Source: CAZMXS01 sp964570325 (GTDB lineage Bacteria; Verrucomicrobiota; Kiritimatiellia; CAIQIC01; CAZMXS01). Taken from it: a stretch of 64,000 nt of DNA. Within the stretch, counting starts at the first letter, position 1, and the number at the start of each line of letters is the position of its first letter. The stretch is from NCBI GenBank assembly GCA_964570325.1, contig CAZMXS010000003.1, positions 65,588 through 129,587 of the forward strand. Direction: 5' to 3'. Made by a program: the position numbers and the translations under genes. The notes beneath the pieces are model-generated. The model did not search any database, was not told the origin of the DNA, and saw only the letters and a list, made by a program, of their open reading frames with translations. Shown one piece after another: positions 1 to 9,567 of this stretch.

Positions 1-299
1 CCCACGCCGACATCGGCGGCTGGGCGGCGGCAACCTGGGGCCTTGACGACACGCTGGTCCGGTGCATCAAGGACCATCACGGTCCATCGGGCAACACCAA
101 CGCGGCCATCCTCAACCTGGCCTATGTTATGACCCAGATCAAGGGCATCGGTTGTCCGGGCGACCCCATCCTGACCCTCCTGATCCCCGGCGTGCTGGAA
201 ACACTGCGGATGGACGAGGAGAAGCTGGTGGTGCTGATGCACGACCTGGACGCGGAGTTCAAGCTGATCGAACCGATGCTGGCGATCATGACGGAATAA
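1..299 (+). CDS. HDOD-domain signalling protein, C-terminal end only
   Basis: The 3' end of a gene that begins before the window; 98 codons are visible, starting in frame at base 3. It aligns by eye with the C-terminus of the complete HDOD protein encoded at 20403-21620: both read HA(D/E)IG-W, then DHHG, then NLAYV-TQI-G-G-PGD, then IPGVLE-L and IEPML/AEPML-IMTE. HDOD domains are non-catalytic or weakly catalytic relatives of HD phosphohydrolases that act as signalling scaffolds. The gene ends 26 bases before a response regulator, so the two probably form one operon. The N-terminal domain structure cannot be seen. Confidence 0.85.
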   Translation, partial: HADIGGWAAATWGLDDTLVRCIKDHHGPSGNTNAAILNLAYVMTQIKGIGCPGDPILTLLIPGVLETLRMDEEKLVVLMHDLDAEFKLIEPMLAIMTE

Positions 300-325
300 C
301 GTGGCGCAAACAGAGGCCCTTTATT

Positions 326-703
326 ATGAGGAAGAAAGTACTGATCATAGACGACGACGATGTGCTCCGGGAATTGGTGGGGCGCCTCATGGAAATGCGC
401 AAGGCCGACTTTGAATTGCTCAGCGCCGATACCTGCAAGAAAGGCATGGAGATCGCCCGCCGCCAGCAACCCGACGCCATTATCCTGGATATCATGCTCC
501 CCGGCGAAAACGGCTGGGAGACCGCCGAGGCCCTCCAGCAGGATCCGCGGACGCGCGCGATCCCGATCATCATCGCCTCCGGCGCCGGTTCCGCGTTTGA
601 CGAGGATCCGCACATCGAACGGACCGTCATCGCCGCTTACATCCGCAAGCCCTACGACTTGGAAGAACTCGTGGCCACCATCAAGCGGGTGGTGAAGCAG
701 TAA
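326..703 (+). CDS. Single-domain response regulator (CheY-like receiver)
   Basis: A 125-residue stand-alone receiver domain. The acidic pocket is D10-D11, the phosphoacceptor is D55 in ILDIMLPG, the switch serine is S85 and the conserved lysine is K108 in YIRKPYD. There is no output domain, so it must act through a protein partner or a phosphorelay. The start chosen is the ATG at 326. The longer open frame from 62 reads antisense-like, low-complexity sequence that overlaps the HDOD gene and is unlikely to be used. The upstream HDOD gene ends only 26 bases away, which suggests that the receiver modulates, or is co-expressed with, that protein. Confidence 0.93.
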   Translation: MRKKVLIIDDDDVLRELVGRLMEMRKADFELLSADTCKKGMEIARRQQPDAIILDIMLPGENGWETAEALQQDPRTRAIPIIIASGAGSAFDEDPHIERTVIAAYIRKPYDLEELVATIKRVVKQ

Positions 704-785
704 GCCGACGCCGTTTCCGAGCGCCCCGCGAAATCCCCAAATCGCCAATTGCGCGCCTCCCCCGCGCGTATTATTTTTATCGGGC

Positions 786-3700
786 ATGCATCCGGCCGCC
801 ATGCCGATCGCGGACTTCCCGGCGCTGGCGCCCCTCTTCCAGGGCCCCGCCGCCATTTTCACCCCGGCGTTGCCGGGGGCGGCGCAGGCCTACCTGGCCT
901 GGTCGCTACTGGCCCGCCATGGCCGCCCGCTGCTGTGGATCACCGACAGCGCGCGCGCGCTGGATCGGCTCCACCAAGACCTGGCCACCCTGGCGGGCGA
1001 CCGCGCGGACTTGCTCGATCTCTATCCCGCCCGCGAATCGGGGCCGACCGCGCGCCGCGCCGGCGCCACTCCCAACCCCGACGTCACCGGCGACCGCCTG
1101 CGGACGCTCCAGCGCGCGCTCGATCCACGGCGTCCACCCGGCATCATCGCCACCTGCATCCAGGCGCTGCTGGAGTCCGCCCCTCCGCCCGACCGCCTGC
1201 GCGGGCAGGTCCGCGCGCTGCATCTGAACGCCGAACTGGACCTGCATGCGTTCGCCGCGGAACTGGAGCGCGACGCCGGCTACCGCTTCGGCCCGGAGGT
1301 GCTGGAAAAAGGGCAGGCGGCCCTGCGCGGCGGCCTGCTGGACATCTGGCCGCCCACGGAACCCTGGCCGCTGCGCCTGGAATTCTTCGGGTCAACGCTG
1401 GATTCCATCCGCGCCTTCGACCCCGTCGCGCAACGCTCGCGCGAGCCGCGGGACACCGCGTTGATCGTGCCGGCCGCCGAACCGACTGCCGCGGCTGGCG
1501 ACCCGGACGCGAACCATCCCTACCCCATCTTTGCCTGCCTGCCACCGGCCGCGGTGCGCATCTGGTCCGAGCCCGAAAGCATCCGCCACCATGCGGCAAT
1601 GTGCCGCGAAATGCTGCCGCCGCGCGATCCGGCGCGCGAACAGGCCGACTATGATCGCCTGCGTCTCTGGCTCGAGCGCCACCGGCCCGCCGGAGACCTC
1701 GCCATCGGCCTGACGATTGAGCAAACCGGCGCCGCCATAGACCTGGGCTTGCGCCCGTTCGAGGGTCTGCCGGCCATCCGCGGCGAGATCCTGCACCCCG
1801 ACATGCTGGAAGCCGCCCGCGGCAAACTGGTCGAGAATCTATTACAGCAGGCCGCGGGCGAGCGACAGGTGTGGATCTACTTTAGCACGCCCGGCGCGCG
1901 CGAGCGCTTCCGGGAATCCTATCCGGCCGCTCCGCGGGACCCGGCCGGCCGGCTGCATCTGGAAGTCGGACCGCTCTCCGAAGGTTTTGTTTGCGACGCG
2001 GCCAACCTGACGGTCGTCGCTGAGTCGGACCTGTACGGCTTCCGCAAGCAGTTGCCGGGGCGTTACGAACTGCACGGCCGTCGCCCCGGCCCCGCGGACC
2101 TGCCCGGGGCGCGGATTGCGGACTGGACGGACATCCAGCCCGGTGAACTTGTCGTGCATGTCGAGCAGGGCATCGGCAAATACCTGGGCCTCTATGAAAT
2201 CGAGTTCGACGGCCGCCAGCAGGAAGCGCTGGCCATCGAATACGCCGATCGGGCACGGCTTTATGTGCCGGTGGCGCAGGCCCACCTGCTCAGCCGTTAC
2301 GTGGCCGTCGGTCGCCACCGGCCCGAACTGCACACCCTCGGCGGGACGCGCTGGGCGCGGGAAAAGGTCGCCGCCGAAAAGGCGGTCCATGACCTGGCCG
2401 GGGCAATGCTCGAAACCCAGGCCGCGCGCAACGCGCTACAAGGCCACGCCTTTCCTCCGGACACACCGTGGCAGGCCGAGTTCGAGGCCGCCTTCCCGTT
2501 CCAGGAAACGCCCGACCAACAGCGCGCGATTGAAGAGATCAAGCGCGACATGGAAAGCGCGCGCCCAATGGATCGCCTGATCTGCGGCGATGTCGGCTAT
2601 GGCAAGACCGAAGTGGCCATGCGCGCCGCCTTCAAAGCCGTTATGGACGGGCGGCAGGTCGCCGTGCTCGTGCCAACCACCGTGCTGGCTCAACAACACT
2701 ACGACACCTTCGCCGAGCGCATGGCCGCCTACCCCATCGCCATCGAAATGCTCAGCCGTTTTCGCACCCGCGCCGCGCAGGCGGCCATCCTGCGCCGCCT
2801 GGCGGAGGGCGCCGTGGATATTGTCATCGGCACCCACCGGCTGGTTCAGCGCGATGTCCGCTTCGCGGATCTCGGACTGGTAATCATTGACGAGGAGCAG
2901 CGTTTCGGCGTCGCGCACAAGGAGCGCCTGAAGCAGCTTCGCCAGCTCGTGGATGTGCTGACCCTGACCGCCACCCCCATCCCCCGCACGCTCTACATGA
3001 GCCTCACCGGCGCGCGCGACATGAGCACGATCCAGACGCCGCCGCAGGATCGGCTGCCGGTCGAGACGATCGTCGCGCAGAACACGGATGAAGTCGTGCG
3101 CGAGGCCGTCCTGCGCGAACTCAACCGCGGCGGCCAGGTGTTTTATCTGCACAACCGTGTCCAAACCATCGAGCTGGCGCGTGAGCGGTTGCGCCACGTC
3201 GTGCCCGAGGCCCGGGTCGAGGTCGGCCACGGCCAGATGTCCGAACACCGGCTGGCGGCGATCATGCATCGTTTCGTCCGCGCGGAGTTCGATGTGCTAC
3301 TGTGCACGACCATCATTGAAAGCGGCGTGGACATCCCCAACGTTAATACAATCCTGATTGACCGCGCCGACCGTTTTGGCATGGCGGACCTTTACCAATT
3401 GCGCGGACGCGTGGGGCGCTTCAAGCACCAAGCCTACGCCTACCTGCTCCTGCCGCGCCACGGGCGGCTGTTCGACACGGCGCGTCAGCGCATCGGCGCG
3501 ATCAAGCGCTATTCGAGCCTCGGCGCCGGTTTCAAACTCGCGCTGCGCGACCTTGAAATCCGCGGAGCCGGCAACCTGCTCGGGGCGGAACAAAGCGGCC
3601 ATATCGCCGCCGTCGGTTTCGACCTCTACTGCCAGTTGCTGAAGCGGACGATCGCCCGACTGCGCGGCGAGCAACCGCCGCCGTTGATTGACGTCAAGCT

Positions 3701-4100
3701 GCGGCTGGATTTCATTGACCTGGCGCCTGGCGCAGCCGCGGACGCACCGACGGCCGTGTTGCCCATCGCCTACCTGGAGGACGAGAACCTGCGCGTCGGC
3801 GCCTACCGCAAACTGGCCGCCGCCGCAACCGAGGCGGAGATTGACGAATTGGCCGCCGAATTCCGCGACCGATTCGGACCTGTGCCGGCGGCGGTTGATC
3901 GTCTGCTTAAAATTGCTCGCCTGCGGATTATCGCAGCCGGCCGCGGCGTGCAGGCCATCGAGGTCGCGGGTGACAAAGTCATGATCACGCGGGGAGGCGA
4001 ATTCGTCATGCGCGGCAACCATTTCCCGCGGCTCAAAGCCAAGGACGCTTCAGCCAAGCTGGACGAATTGATCCAGTTGGTGCGAACACTTGGGACTTAA
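786..4100 (+). CDS. mfd: Transcription-repair coupling factor Mfd
   Basis: An ATP-dependent translocase that removes RNA polymerase stalled at DNA lesions and recruits UvrA. At 1104 residues it is near the family's usual length of about 1150. In order it shows an N-terminal UvrB-like region, a CarD/RID RNA-polymerase-binding domain near residues 448-510 (GELVVHVEQGIGKYLG), a superfamily-2 helicase core with Walker A GDVGYGKTE near residue 600 and the DEEQ box near 701, a second RecA lobe (TTIIESGVDIPN, QLRGRVGR), and a C-terminal TRCF domain. An alternative ATG lies 15 bases downstream (801); neither has a clear Shine-Dalgarno. It is preceded by the signalling genes but shows no functional link to them. 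Confidence 0.97.
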   Translation: MHPAAMPIADFPALAPLFQGPAAIFTPALPGAAQAYLAWSLLARHGRPLLWITDSARALDRLHQDLATLAGDRADLLDLYPARESGPTARRAGATPNPDVTGDRLRTLQRALDPRRPPGIIATCIQALLESAPPPDRLRGQVRALHLNAELDLHAFAAELERDAGYRFGPEVLEKGQAALRGGLLDIWPPTEPWPLRLEFFGSTLDSIRAFDPVAQRSREPRDTALIVPAAEPTAAAGDPDANHPYPIFACLPPAAVRIWSEPESIRHHAAMCREMLPPRDPAREQADYDRLRLWLERHRPAGDLAIGLTIEQTGAAIDLGLRPFEGLPAIRGEILHPDMLEAARGKLVENLLQQAAGERQVWIYFSTPGARERFRESYPAAPRDPAGRLHLEVGPLSEGFVCDAANLTVVAESDLYGFRKQLPGRYELHGRRPGPADLPGARIADWTDIQPGELVVHVEQGIGKYLGLYEIEFDGRQQEALAIEYADRARLYVPVAQAHLLSRYVAVGRHRPELHTLGGTRWAREKVAAEKAVHDLAGAMLETQAARNALQGHAFPPDTPWQAEFEAAFPFQETPDQQRAIEEIKRDMESARPMDRLICGDVGYGKTEVAMRAAFKAVMDGRQVAVLVPTTVLAQQHYDTFAERMAAYPIAIEMLSRFRTRAAQAAILRRLAEGAVDIVIGTHRLVQRDVRFADLGLVIIDEEQRFGVAHKERLKQLRQLVDVLTLTATPIPRTLYMSLTGARDMSTIQTPPQDRLPVETIVAQNTDEVVREAVLRELNRGGQVFYLHNRVQTIELARERLRHVVPEARVEVGHGQMSEHRLAAIMHRFVRAEFDVLLCTTIIESGVDIPNVNTILIDRADRFGMADLYQLRGRVGRFKHQAYAYLLLPRHGRLFDTARQRIGAIKRYSSLGAGFKLALRDLEIRGAGNLLGAEQSGHIAAVGFDLYCQLLKRTIARLRGEQPPPLIDVKLRLDFIDLAPGAAADAPTAVLPIAYLEDENLRVGAYRKLAAAATEAEIDELAAEFRDRFGPVPAAVDRLLKIARLRIIAAGRGVQAIEVAGDKVMITRGGEFVMRGNHFPRLKAKDASAKLDELIQLVRTLGT

Positions 4101-4306
4101 GCGGCGTCAATTGCCTGTCTCCGGCTTATGATCGAACGGCCCATTTGAGATTCCTCGCCGTCCGGCTCCGCCGGTCTTCTTGGAATGACGGCCAGCCGAT
4201 GTCTTCTTCCGCCCCATTCCGCTTTCCAGTTTCAGGTTCTCACATTCGGGTTTCAGGTTGCCTTTCGCCCCTCCGTCTTCACCCTTCATCCTTCCGCCTG
4301 CACCAT
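4101..4306. other. Intergenic region with CCTGAAA-type word repeats
   Basis: A 206-base gap between the convergent mfd and FG-GAP genes. No gene is convincing. On the minus strand it carries two copies of the nonamer AACCTGAAA (plus-strand positions 4230-4238 and 4251-4259). The same word recurs between proB and proA. No clear rho-independent terminator was found. Confidence 0.5.
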
Positions 4307-7180
4307 TCAAAACGCACCGCCCACCGGTACGGCATCGGGCGCGCCAAGTGTTTGGCGAACACGCAGCACATCCTGAGTTGAGGAACGAATGAACCAATAG
4401 CCGGAATTGAAGACCGCGAGTTCGGCCGCGCCCCGGCCCAGGTAATTTGCCGGCGCGGCTGTCGCCTCTTCCCACCCCCAATCGGCATGAAAATCCAGCA
4501 CTGCGCCCGCGAGCGTTCGGACATACCAACGACCCGCGGCAGCGTGGTAAACTGCCAGATCGGCCTGCCCATCGCCGTCATAATCCCCGGCCGCCGGCGT
4601 CGCCGCGCGCCACCCCCAGTTGGTGCCCAGGCAGATAATCCGCTCATCCAGCGCGCGCACAAACCAGAATCCAAGATTCGTGTCATACACCGCCAGATCC
4701 GCCCGCCCGTCGCCGTCATAATCACCCGGAACCGGCATCGCGGCCGGATAGCCCCAGTTGATCGCGAACAAGATATTCGTTTCGCGTTTCAGCGAACGAA
4801 CAAACCAGAAACCGCTGGCCGGATGATACACCGCCAGGTCGTCCGCGCCGTCGCCGTCATAATCGCCCGGCACGGGCTGGGCTTCGCTCCACCCCCATGG
4901 GTAGGCAACGGCCAGCACGGTCCCATCCAACCGCGCAATATACCATTGGCCCTCGCGCGAGTGATATACCGCCAGATCGGCCACGCCGTCGCCGTCATAG
5001 TCGCCCGGCACGGGCTGGGCTTCGCTCCATCCCCAATTGGTTGACCAGGCGATGACGCTGCCATCCAGTTCGCGGATAGACCAATCGCCGGTGAATGTGT
5101 CATAAACGGCAAGGTCCGTCTGCCCGTCGCCATTGTAATCGCCGCGCACGGGAATTTTCAGATGCCAGCGCGCATCCGGCGGGCCGCCGCGCAAGCCGCG
5201 CCACAGGAGAATATCCAGCACGCCGTTGCTGGCGTTGTACGCGCCCACCTCGACGCGCCCGTCGCCGTTAAAATCGGCGGCCACCGGCACGCGACCGCCA
5301 CCGCCCCATTTGAGCCCCCACAGCAACAAGTTGGAGTTCACACCCTGCGCGAACCAGTACCCGGTCCGCGGATCGGCGACCGCGAGATCGCAAACACCGT
5401 CGCCATTAAAATCGCGCGCCACCGGCACGGCGCCGGGATACCCCCACTGCCGTTCCCAGACCGGGAAAGCGCCGGACGCGGATGCGCGCGCATACCATAA
5501 CCCGTACGCCGCGCGGTAAAGCGCGGCATCGTCCCGCCCGTCGCCATCAAAATCGCCGACGACCGCCGTAGCCCCGGTCGGCCCAAAGGAAATGCCGGAC
5601 CAGAGATTGCTTGGCGCAATGGTCTGTGCATACCAACTGTTGTTGGAACCGATGTAAACACATAAATCGTCCGCGCCATCGCCGTCGAAGTCCCCGGCGG
5701 CAGGGATCCCGCCGGCCGGGCCGAACAGCCGGCCATTCACCACCCAGTTGCTGTCCGCCACGCGCTGGATCGCCCAACTGCGGCCGGTCGGATTGTAAAC
5801 GCCCAGGTCATCCACGGCATCCCCGTCAAAATCGCCGATCACCGGTAATTCTCCCGGCCCGCCGAGAGATCGCGCGCGAAACAAGTTGGCGCCGGACGCA
5901 ACGCGGTTGGCGTGCCACCGGCCGAGACGCGGCTCATACACCGCAGCGGCGCAAGCGCCGGAACCGTCAAAGTCCGCGGGGCGGGTGGCTACATAAGGAG
6001 ACACAACCGGCCGGGCCAGCGTAAGCTTGCGGTATTTCATCCCGTTGTGCGTATAGGCCAGGTGCAAATCGCCCTGCGTGTCGGCGCAGATCGCGGCGCG
6101 CGCCCCCTCGCACACGTCCACCTCCGTACCCGGCGCGCCATCGGGCCCGAAATAGCGCACACGGATCCGTCCGGCGCGCGTCCAGCTTAAAAACGCGCCA
6201 CCGTCGCGGGCGGCCGCCCATTGCGGCGCGAAACGCCGCAGGCCGCTGCCGCCGGCGCGATCCACGACCCGCATGGTCTGGATGCCGTACACCATGCTGG
6301 TGCCGTTATAGACATTGGCGTAAACCCCGCCCTGTCCGCCGTCGCTGTTCAGATCGCAGGCAATGTAAGCCACTTCCCGGCTGACATGGTCGCCGACGAT
6401 GCTGCAATACGCGCCATCCGTGCCCATGCCGACGAAATACGCGGGGTCGGCCCAGGCAACCGACGGCTGGCGGCGGGCAAAGCGCAGGGAGTTCTGATAA
6501 TATGAATAGCCGTAGCCCTGGTGCGCCTCGGTGGCCATGTGCCATACGGAGTGAACGGTCTGGTCGGCATGAATCGCCGGGCCGGCCCGCGAGATCCAGA
6601 TTGTATTGGCTTCGCCGCCGACCCCGCAATACATCCGGCCTTTCGCCACCAAACGCGTCAGTCTGGCCGACACCGGATCGAAGACGTGTTTCTGCCAATA
6701 ACCGGCGCTACCCCAACCGACCACTTCATCCAGCGGCAGATCAATCGAGATATTGCCGGTGTCCCAACTGTCCGGGTTAAGGCGCCATTCATTCAGGATC
6801 GGCGTTGTGGGGTTGGCGGCCGCGTTGGTGCGCACAAAAACGCCCAACGGCCAGATGATAATGCCGGACACCCATGCCCGGTCATGCCGGTCAATTTCCA
6901 AGTGCGGATTGTAGAACTGGCGGTAGCCAGATTGAGCCAGATCCACCGCCACGCTCCGCCAGGCGCCGCCGATCCGATCATAGAAGTAAGCATAGCTGCC
7001 GCCATCACAGACAATGTGCGGCTGGTCCCGACTGTCTGTCGCAATGCTCGGCAGGCGGCCCTGCCCGGTGGGCAGGGATTCCTCCGAACCGATCGTCTGA
7101 ATCTCGGGCGCGGCCGCTGGGGCGGCCGCCGCCATGCCCAGCGCCAATGCCAAGCCGCCCGCTATGCCAATCCAGTACAT
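4307..7180 (-). CDS. Secreted FG-GAP/VCBS repeat protein with N-terminal beta-propeller-like domain
   Basis: A 957-residue protein with a hydrophobic, alanine-rich signal peptide (residues 1-24). Residues about 25-395 have the alternating W/Y and G pattern of a BNR/sialidase-like propeller (for example LPSIATDSRDQPHIV and LHLAYTHNGMKY). From about residue 396 to the end there are 12 tandem repeats of about 47 residues with the consensus PVPGDYDGDG-ADLAVY---G-W; the last is degenerate (AAPANYLGRG). DxDGDG loops of this kind bind calcium in FG-GAP/VCBS proteins. Probable location is extracellular or outer-surface. Substrate or partner is unknown. No anchor, dockerin or sorting signal is evident. 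It is transcribed convergently with mfd. Confidence 0.85.
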   Translation of the reverse strand: MYWIGIAGGLALALGMAAAAPAAAPEIQTIGSEESLPTGQGRLPSIATDSRDQPHIVCDGGSYAYFYDRIGGAWRSVAVDLAQSGYRQFYNPHLEIDRHDRAWVSGIIIWPLGVFVRTNAAANPTTPILNEWRLNPDSWDTGNISIDLPLDEVVGWGSAGYWQKHVFDPVSARLTRLVAKGRMYCGVGGEANTIWISRAGPAIHADQTVHSVWHMATEAHQGYGYSYYQNSLRFARRQPSVAWADPAYFVGMGTDGAYCSIVGDHVSREVAYIACDLNSDGGQGGVYANVYNGTSMVYGIQTMRVVDRAGGSGLRRFAPQWAAARDGGAFLSWTRAGRIRVRYFGPDGAPGTEVDVCEGARAAICADTQGDLHLAYTHNGMKYRKLTLARPVVSPYVATRPADFDGSGACAAAVYEPRLGRWHANRVASGANLFRARSLGGPGELPVIGDFDGDAVDDLGVYNPTGRSWAIQRVADSNWVVNGRLFGPAGGIPAAGDFDGDGADDLCVYIGSNNSWYAQTIAPSNLWSGISFGPTGATAVVGDFDGDGRDDAALYRAAYGLWYARASASGAFPVWERQWGYPGAVPVARDFNGDGVCDLAVADPRTGYWFAQGVNSNLLLWGLKWGGGGRVPVAADFNGDGRVEVGAYNASNGVLDILLWRGLRGGPPDARWHLKIPVRGDYNGDGQTDLAVYDTFTGDWSIRELDGSVIAWSTNWGWSEAQPVPGDYDGDGVADLAVYHSREGQWYIARLDGTVLAVAYPWGWSEAQPVPGDYDGDGADDLAVYHPASGFWFVRSLKRETNILFAINWGYPAAMPVPGDYDGDGRADLAVYDTNLGFWFVRALDERIICLGTNWGWRAATPAAGDYDGDGQADLAVYHAAAGRWYVRTLAGAVLDFHADWGWEEATAAPANYLGRGAAELAVFNSGYWFIRSSTQDVLRVRQTLGAPDAVPVGGAF
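4310..5990 (-). repeat. Twelve tandem ~141-bp coding repeats (FG-GAP units)
   Basis: The 3' 1.7 kb of the FG-GAP gene is a tandem array with a period of about 141 bases, seen on the plus strand as the recurring phrase cgtcgccgtcataatc with few changes. Central units (about 4680-5140) are most alike. The outer units have drifted, as expected for an array that expands by recombination in its middle. Unit boundaries are estimated from the translated repeats. Confidence 0.85.
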
Positions 7181-7327
7181 ATATCCCTGTAGGCAACACT
7201 GCCTGATTTCGTTCAGTAGCGAACACCGAGGCCGGTGTAAAGCCTGAACATGGCAGATGCCGGCGCTGACCGTCCAAATATGCGATTGCGCGTTTCAGCG
7301 TCAGTTTGTTCAAACGGTGAATCGGCC

Positions 7328-8866
7328 ATGACAAGCGCCGCCGCGCCGGCTATATTGCGTCTACGGAGGCTCGATTGCTTGACAGTCCGTTTGAACAATG
7401 ACGAGGTTTTGGCCCGTCTGCGCGGCGGCGAACCGGTGGTCTTCTCCGGCGACCGCCTCGACAACGAGGATATCGAACATGCCGTCGGCGTCCTCCGGGT
7501 GTGTCTGGCGGAGATCGGCCAGGAGGGCCTTTTCGATCAATTGACCTTCTGTCTGCGCGAACTGATTGACAACGCCCTGAAGGCCAACCTCAAGCGCGTC
7601 ATTTTCGCCGCCGAACACCTCGATATCAACGCCGACGATGATTACGAGCGCGGCATGCTTTCGTTCCAGGAGAAACGCGCGACGGAGGAGTCCCGCTATA
7701 TGAGCCTGCTGGTGGGCGGACCGCTCTACGTCGAAGTTCGCTTCCAACTTCAGCCGCCGCTGTTCACGATCGCGGTCATCAACAACACCCCGATGGTCGA
7801 AGCCGAACGCCGCAAGGTGCTCAGCCGCCAGGCCAAGGCCAAGATCCACAACAGCATCGCCGAAGTGATCGAGGAGATCAGCGACGACTCGGAGAGCGCC
7901 GGCCTCGGCCTGGTCATGCTGATCATGATCCTGCGCAAGATCGGCGTGCCCGAGGAAAACTTCCGCTTCATCCGCGAGGATACCTGCACGATCTTCAGCA
8001 TCGAGGTGCCGTTGGCGTTGGTCTCCGACGAGGAAACCGAGCGGATCAGCGCCGCTCTGGCGGCCGAGATTGATTCCGTGCCGCAGTTCCCCAAAAGCAT
8101 CATGACCCTGGGCAAAATGCTGAAGGAACCGGGCTTCGATTTTCACAAAGTGGCCGTGCTGATTCGGCGCGACCCGGCCTTGACCATGGAGGTGCTCCGG
8201 ATGGCCAACTCCGCGTTATACCGGCGCTTCAACAAAATCGAGACGATCGAATTGGCCATCAGCATCCTCGGCACGCGCGGGTTGGAGCACATCCTGCAAT
8301 CATTCGGAGCGCGCAAGGCGCTGGAACAGCGCTACTCGCCACAGGCGTTGGAACGACTGTGGGAGCACAGTTCGGAAATAGCGGAAATCTGTTCCCTGCT
8401 CTGCGCCCGATGCGGCGTCGCCGACGAGGCAGCGGAGATCGCCTATGTCGGCGGCCTGCTGCACGATATTGGCAAAATCATCCTTGAGGGCCGCCATCCG
8501 ACCACCTTCAAGGAATTGTCCCGTATCTGCGCGGAAAAAAATATCTCGCGCAGCGCGATTGACGACCTGATCGAAGGCGTCAACCATTCCTTAATCGGCG
8601 CGCGCATGGCGGAGAAATGGAACATCCCAGAGCGGATTGTGGAACTGATCCGCTCCTGCCGCACCCCTTTGTCCGCGCCGGAAGCCGTACGCCCCATGGC
8701 CAAAGTGATCTACCTGGCCCACCTGGTGTATTACCAGATCCGCCACGCGGAGAAGGAACACGAGATCGCAGAAAATATCCTGGGCGAATTCGGCCTCGGC
8801 CGCAACGAAACCCTGGAAGGACTGGCCCAGGCAGCCCGCGAACGGCTGGAGCAACGGGAACCGTGA
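7328..8866 (+). CDS. GHKL ATPase-like / HDOD fusion signalling protein
   Basis: A 512-residue protein from the ATG at 7328; an in-frame start at 7250 would add 26 residues of poor character. The N-terminal half looks like a histidine-kinase-type GHKL ATPase domain: an N-box at residues 78-87 (ELIDNALKAN) and a G-box at 190-196 (SAGLGLV), with strands between. The C-terminal half (about 245-480) is an HDOD domain beginning VPQFPKSIMTLGKML and retaining the metal-site motif LLHDIGK near 378-383. No His phosphoacceptor (HisKA) domain is seen between them. By family logic the ATPase half could bind nucleotide or phosphorylate a partner, and the HD half could hydrolyse or bind a second messenger; both are inference. 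Confidence 0.85.
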   Translation: MTSAAAPAILRLRRLDCLTVRLNNDEVLARLRGGEPVVFSGDRLDNEDIEHAVGVLRVCLAEIGQEGLFDQLTFCLRELIDNALKANLKRVIFAAEHLDINADDDYERGMLSFQEKRATEESRYMSLLVGGPLYVEVRFQLQPPLFTIAVINNTPMVEAERRKVLSRQAKAKIHNSIAEVIEEISDDSESAGLGLVMLIMILRKIGVPEENFRFIREDTCTIFSIEVPLALVSDEETERISAALAAEIDSVPQFPKSIMTLGKMLKEPGFDFHKVAVLIRRDPALTMEVLRMANSALYRRFNKIETIELAISILGTRGLEHILQSFGARKALEQRYSPQALERLWEHSSEIAEICSLLCARCGVADEAAEIAYVGGLLHDIGKIILEGRHPTTFKELSRICAEKNISRSAIDDLIEGVNHSLIGARMAEKWNIPERIVELIRSCRTPLSAPEAVRPMAKVIYLAHLVYYQIRHAEKEHEIAENILGEFGLGRNETLEGLAQAARERLEQREP

Positions 8867-8878
8867 TGATTATCCATG

Positions 8879-8980
8879 AGCCGTAATCCGTAATCAGCGC
8901 AGCCGCGGAGATGCGCGAGTTCAAATGGGGCTCATTGCTCGGCCGGGTTTGGGAGTGTTGCCGCATCCAGGATTACGGCT
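8879..8980. repeat. 11-bp inverted repeat flanking the intergenic gap
   Basis: AGCCGTAATCC at 8879-8889 is exactly inverted as GGATTACGGCT at 8970-8980, with 80 bases between. The left arm is followed by a second partial copy (CGTAATC at 8889-8895). It lies between the converging GHKL-HDOD gene and the small secreted protein, and could be a bidirectional terminator or a scattered repeat. Confidence 0.45.
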
Positions 8981-9567
8981 TAAGGATCGTTGGCCACCGG
9001 CCCGACATCGTCCCAAAAAATACGGTCCACAATGGGCTGCCCGCCGGCATTGTCGCCCACCACGATCACAAACCGCAGCGCCTCGGTCCCCGGCGGCGTC
9101 ACACCGGACAGCGCGCTCTTGACCCATTGCCCGCCCGTGTCGCGCGCCAGTCTCTCGCCGGACTTCTCGCCGAGACGATTGTCCTGGCCGTCCATGAACT
9201 CCACCTTGAGAAACGCCGCACAATTGCCCGGCAGATCGCCACCCTTGATCAGATACCATCCAGCGACCGTAAAAGGCTGCTGCGCGCCCCATGGAACCTG
9301 TTGCCAGATGCCGTTCCAGGAACCAGGCGGCACATCAACTTTCAAAGCGCGCACTCCAGAATGGGCGTGTTCCAATGCCGCACCGCCGGCAACCGTTACC
9401 AAGGCCGCCCCACCCCAAGGCCGCCCAAATTCCCCCCAAACACTGCCACTATCAGCCGACCCAAAATCCGACTCGAAATCTGCATTTTCAAATCGCGGCA
9501 AGGCAAAGCCCGCCAAAGCTCCAAAGACCATTCCAACCACCCCCAACCCAACCAATCTCATTTTCAT
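8980..9567 (-). CDS. Small secreted protein with carbohydrate-binding-like jelly-roll
   Basis: 195 residues. Residues 1-22 are a signal peptide (basic start, hydrophobic core, ALA-type end). The mature part begins RFENADFE and carries the pattern of CBM4/9-like beta-sandwiches: N-x-DFE at the start, an aromatic-rich middle (WNGIWQQVPW), and a closing strand with the calcium-site-like phrase IVDRIFWDDV. This fold often binds polysaccharide, but here it stands alone with no catalytic domain, so it may be an accessory or surface-associated binder. A gGGAGAaag ribosome-binding-like sequence precedes the ATG. The family assignment is by pattern only. Confidence 0.65.
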   Translation of the reverse strand: MKMRLVGLGVVGMVFGALAGFALPRFENADFESDFGSADSGSVWGEFGRPWGGAALVTVAGGAALEHAHSGVRALKVDVPPGSWNGIWQQVPWGAQQPFTVAGWYLIKGGDLPGNCAAFLKVEFMDGQDNRLGEKSGERLARDTGGQWVKSALSGVTPPGTEALRFVIVVGDNAGGQPIVDRIFWDDVGPVANDP

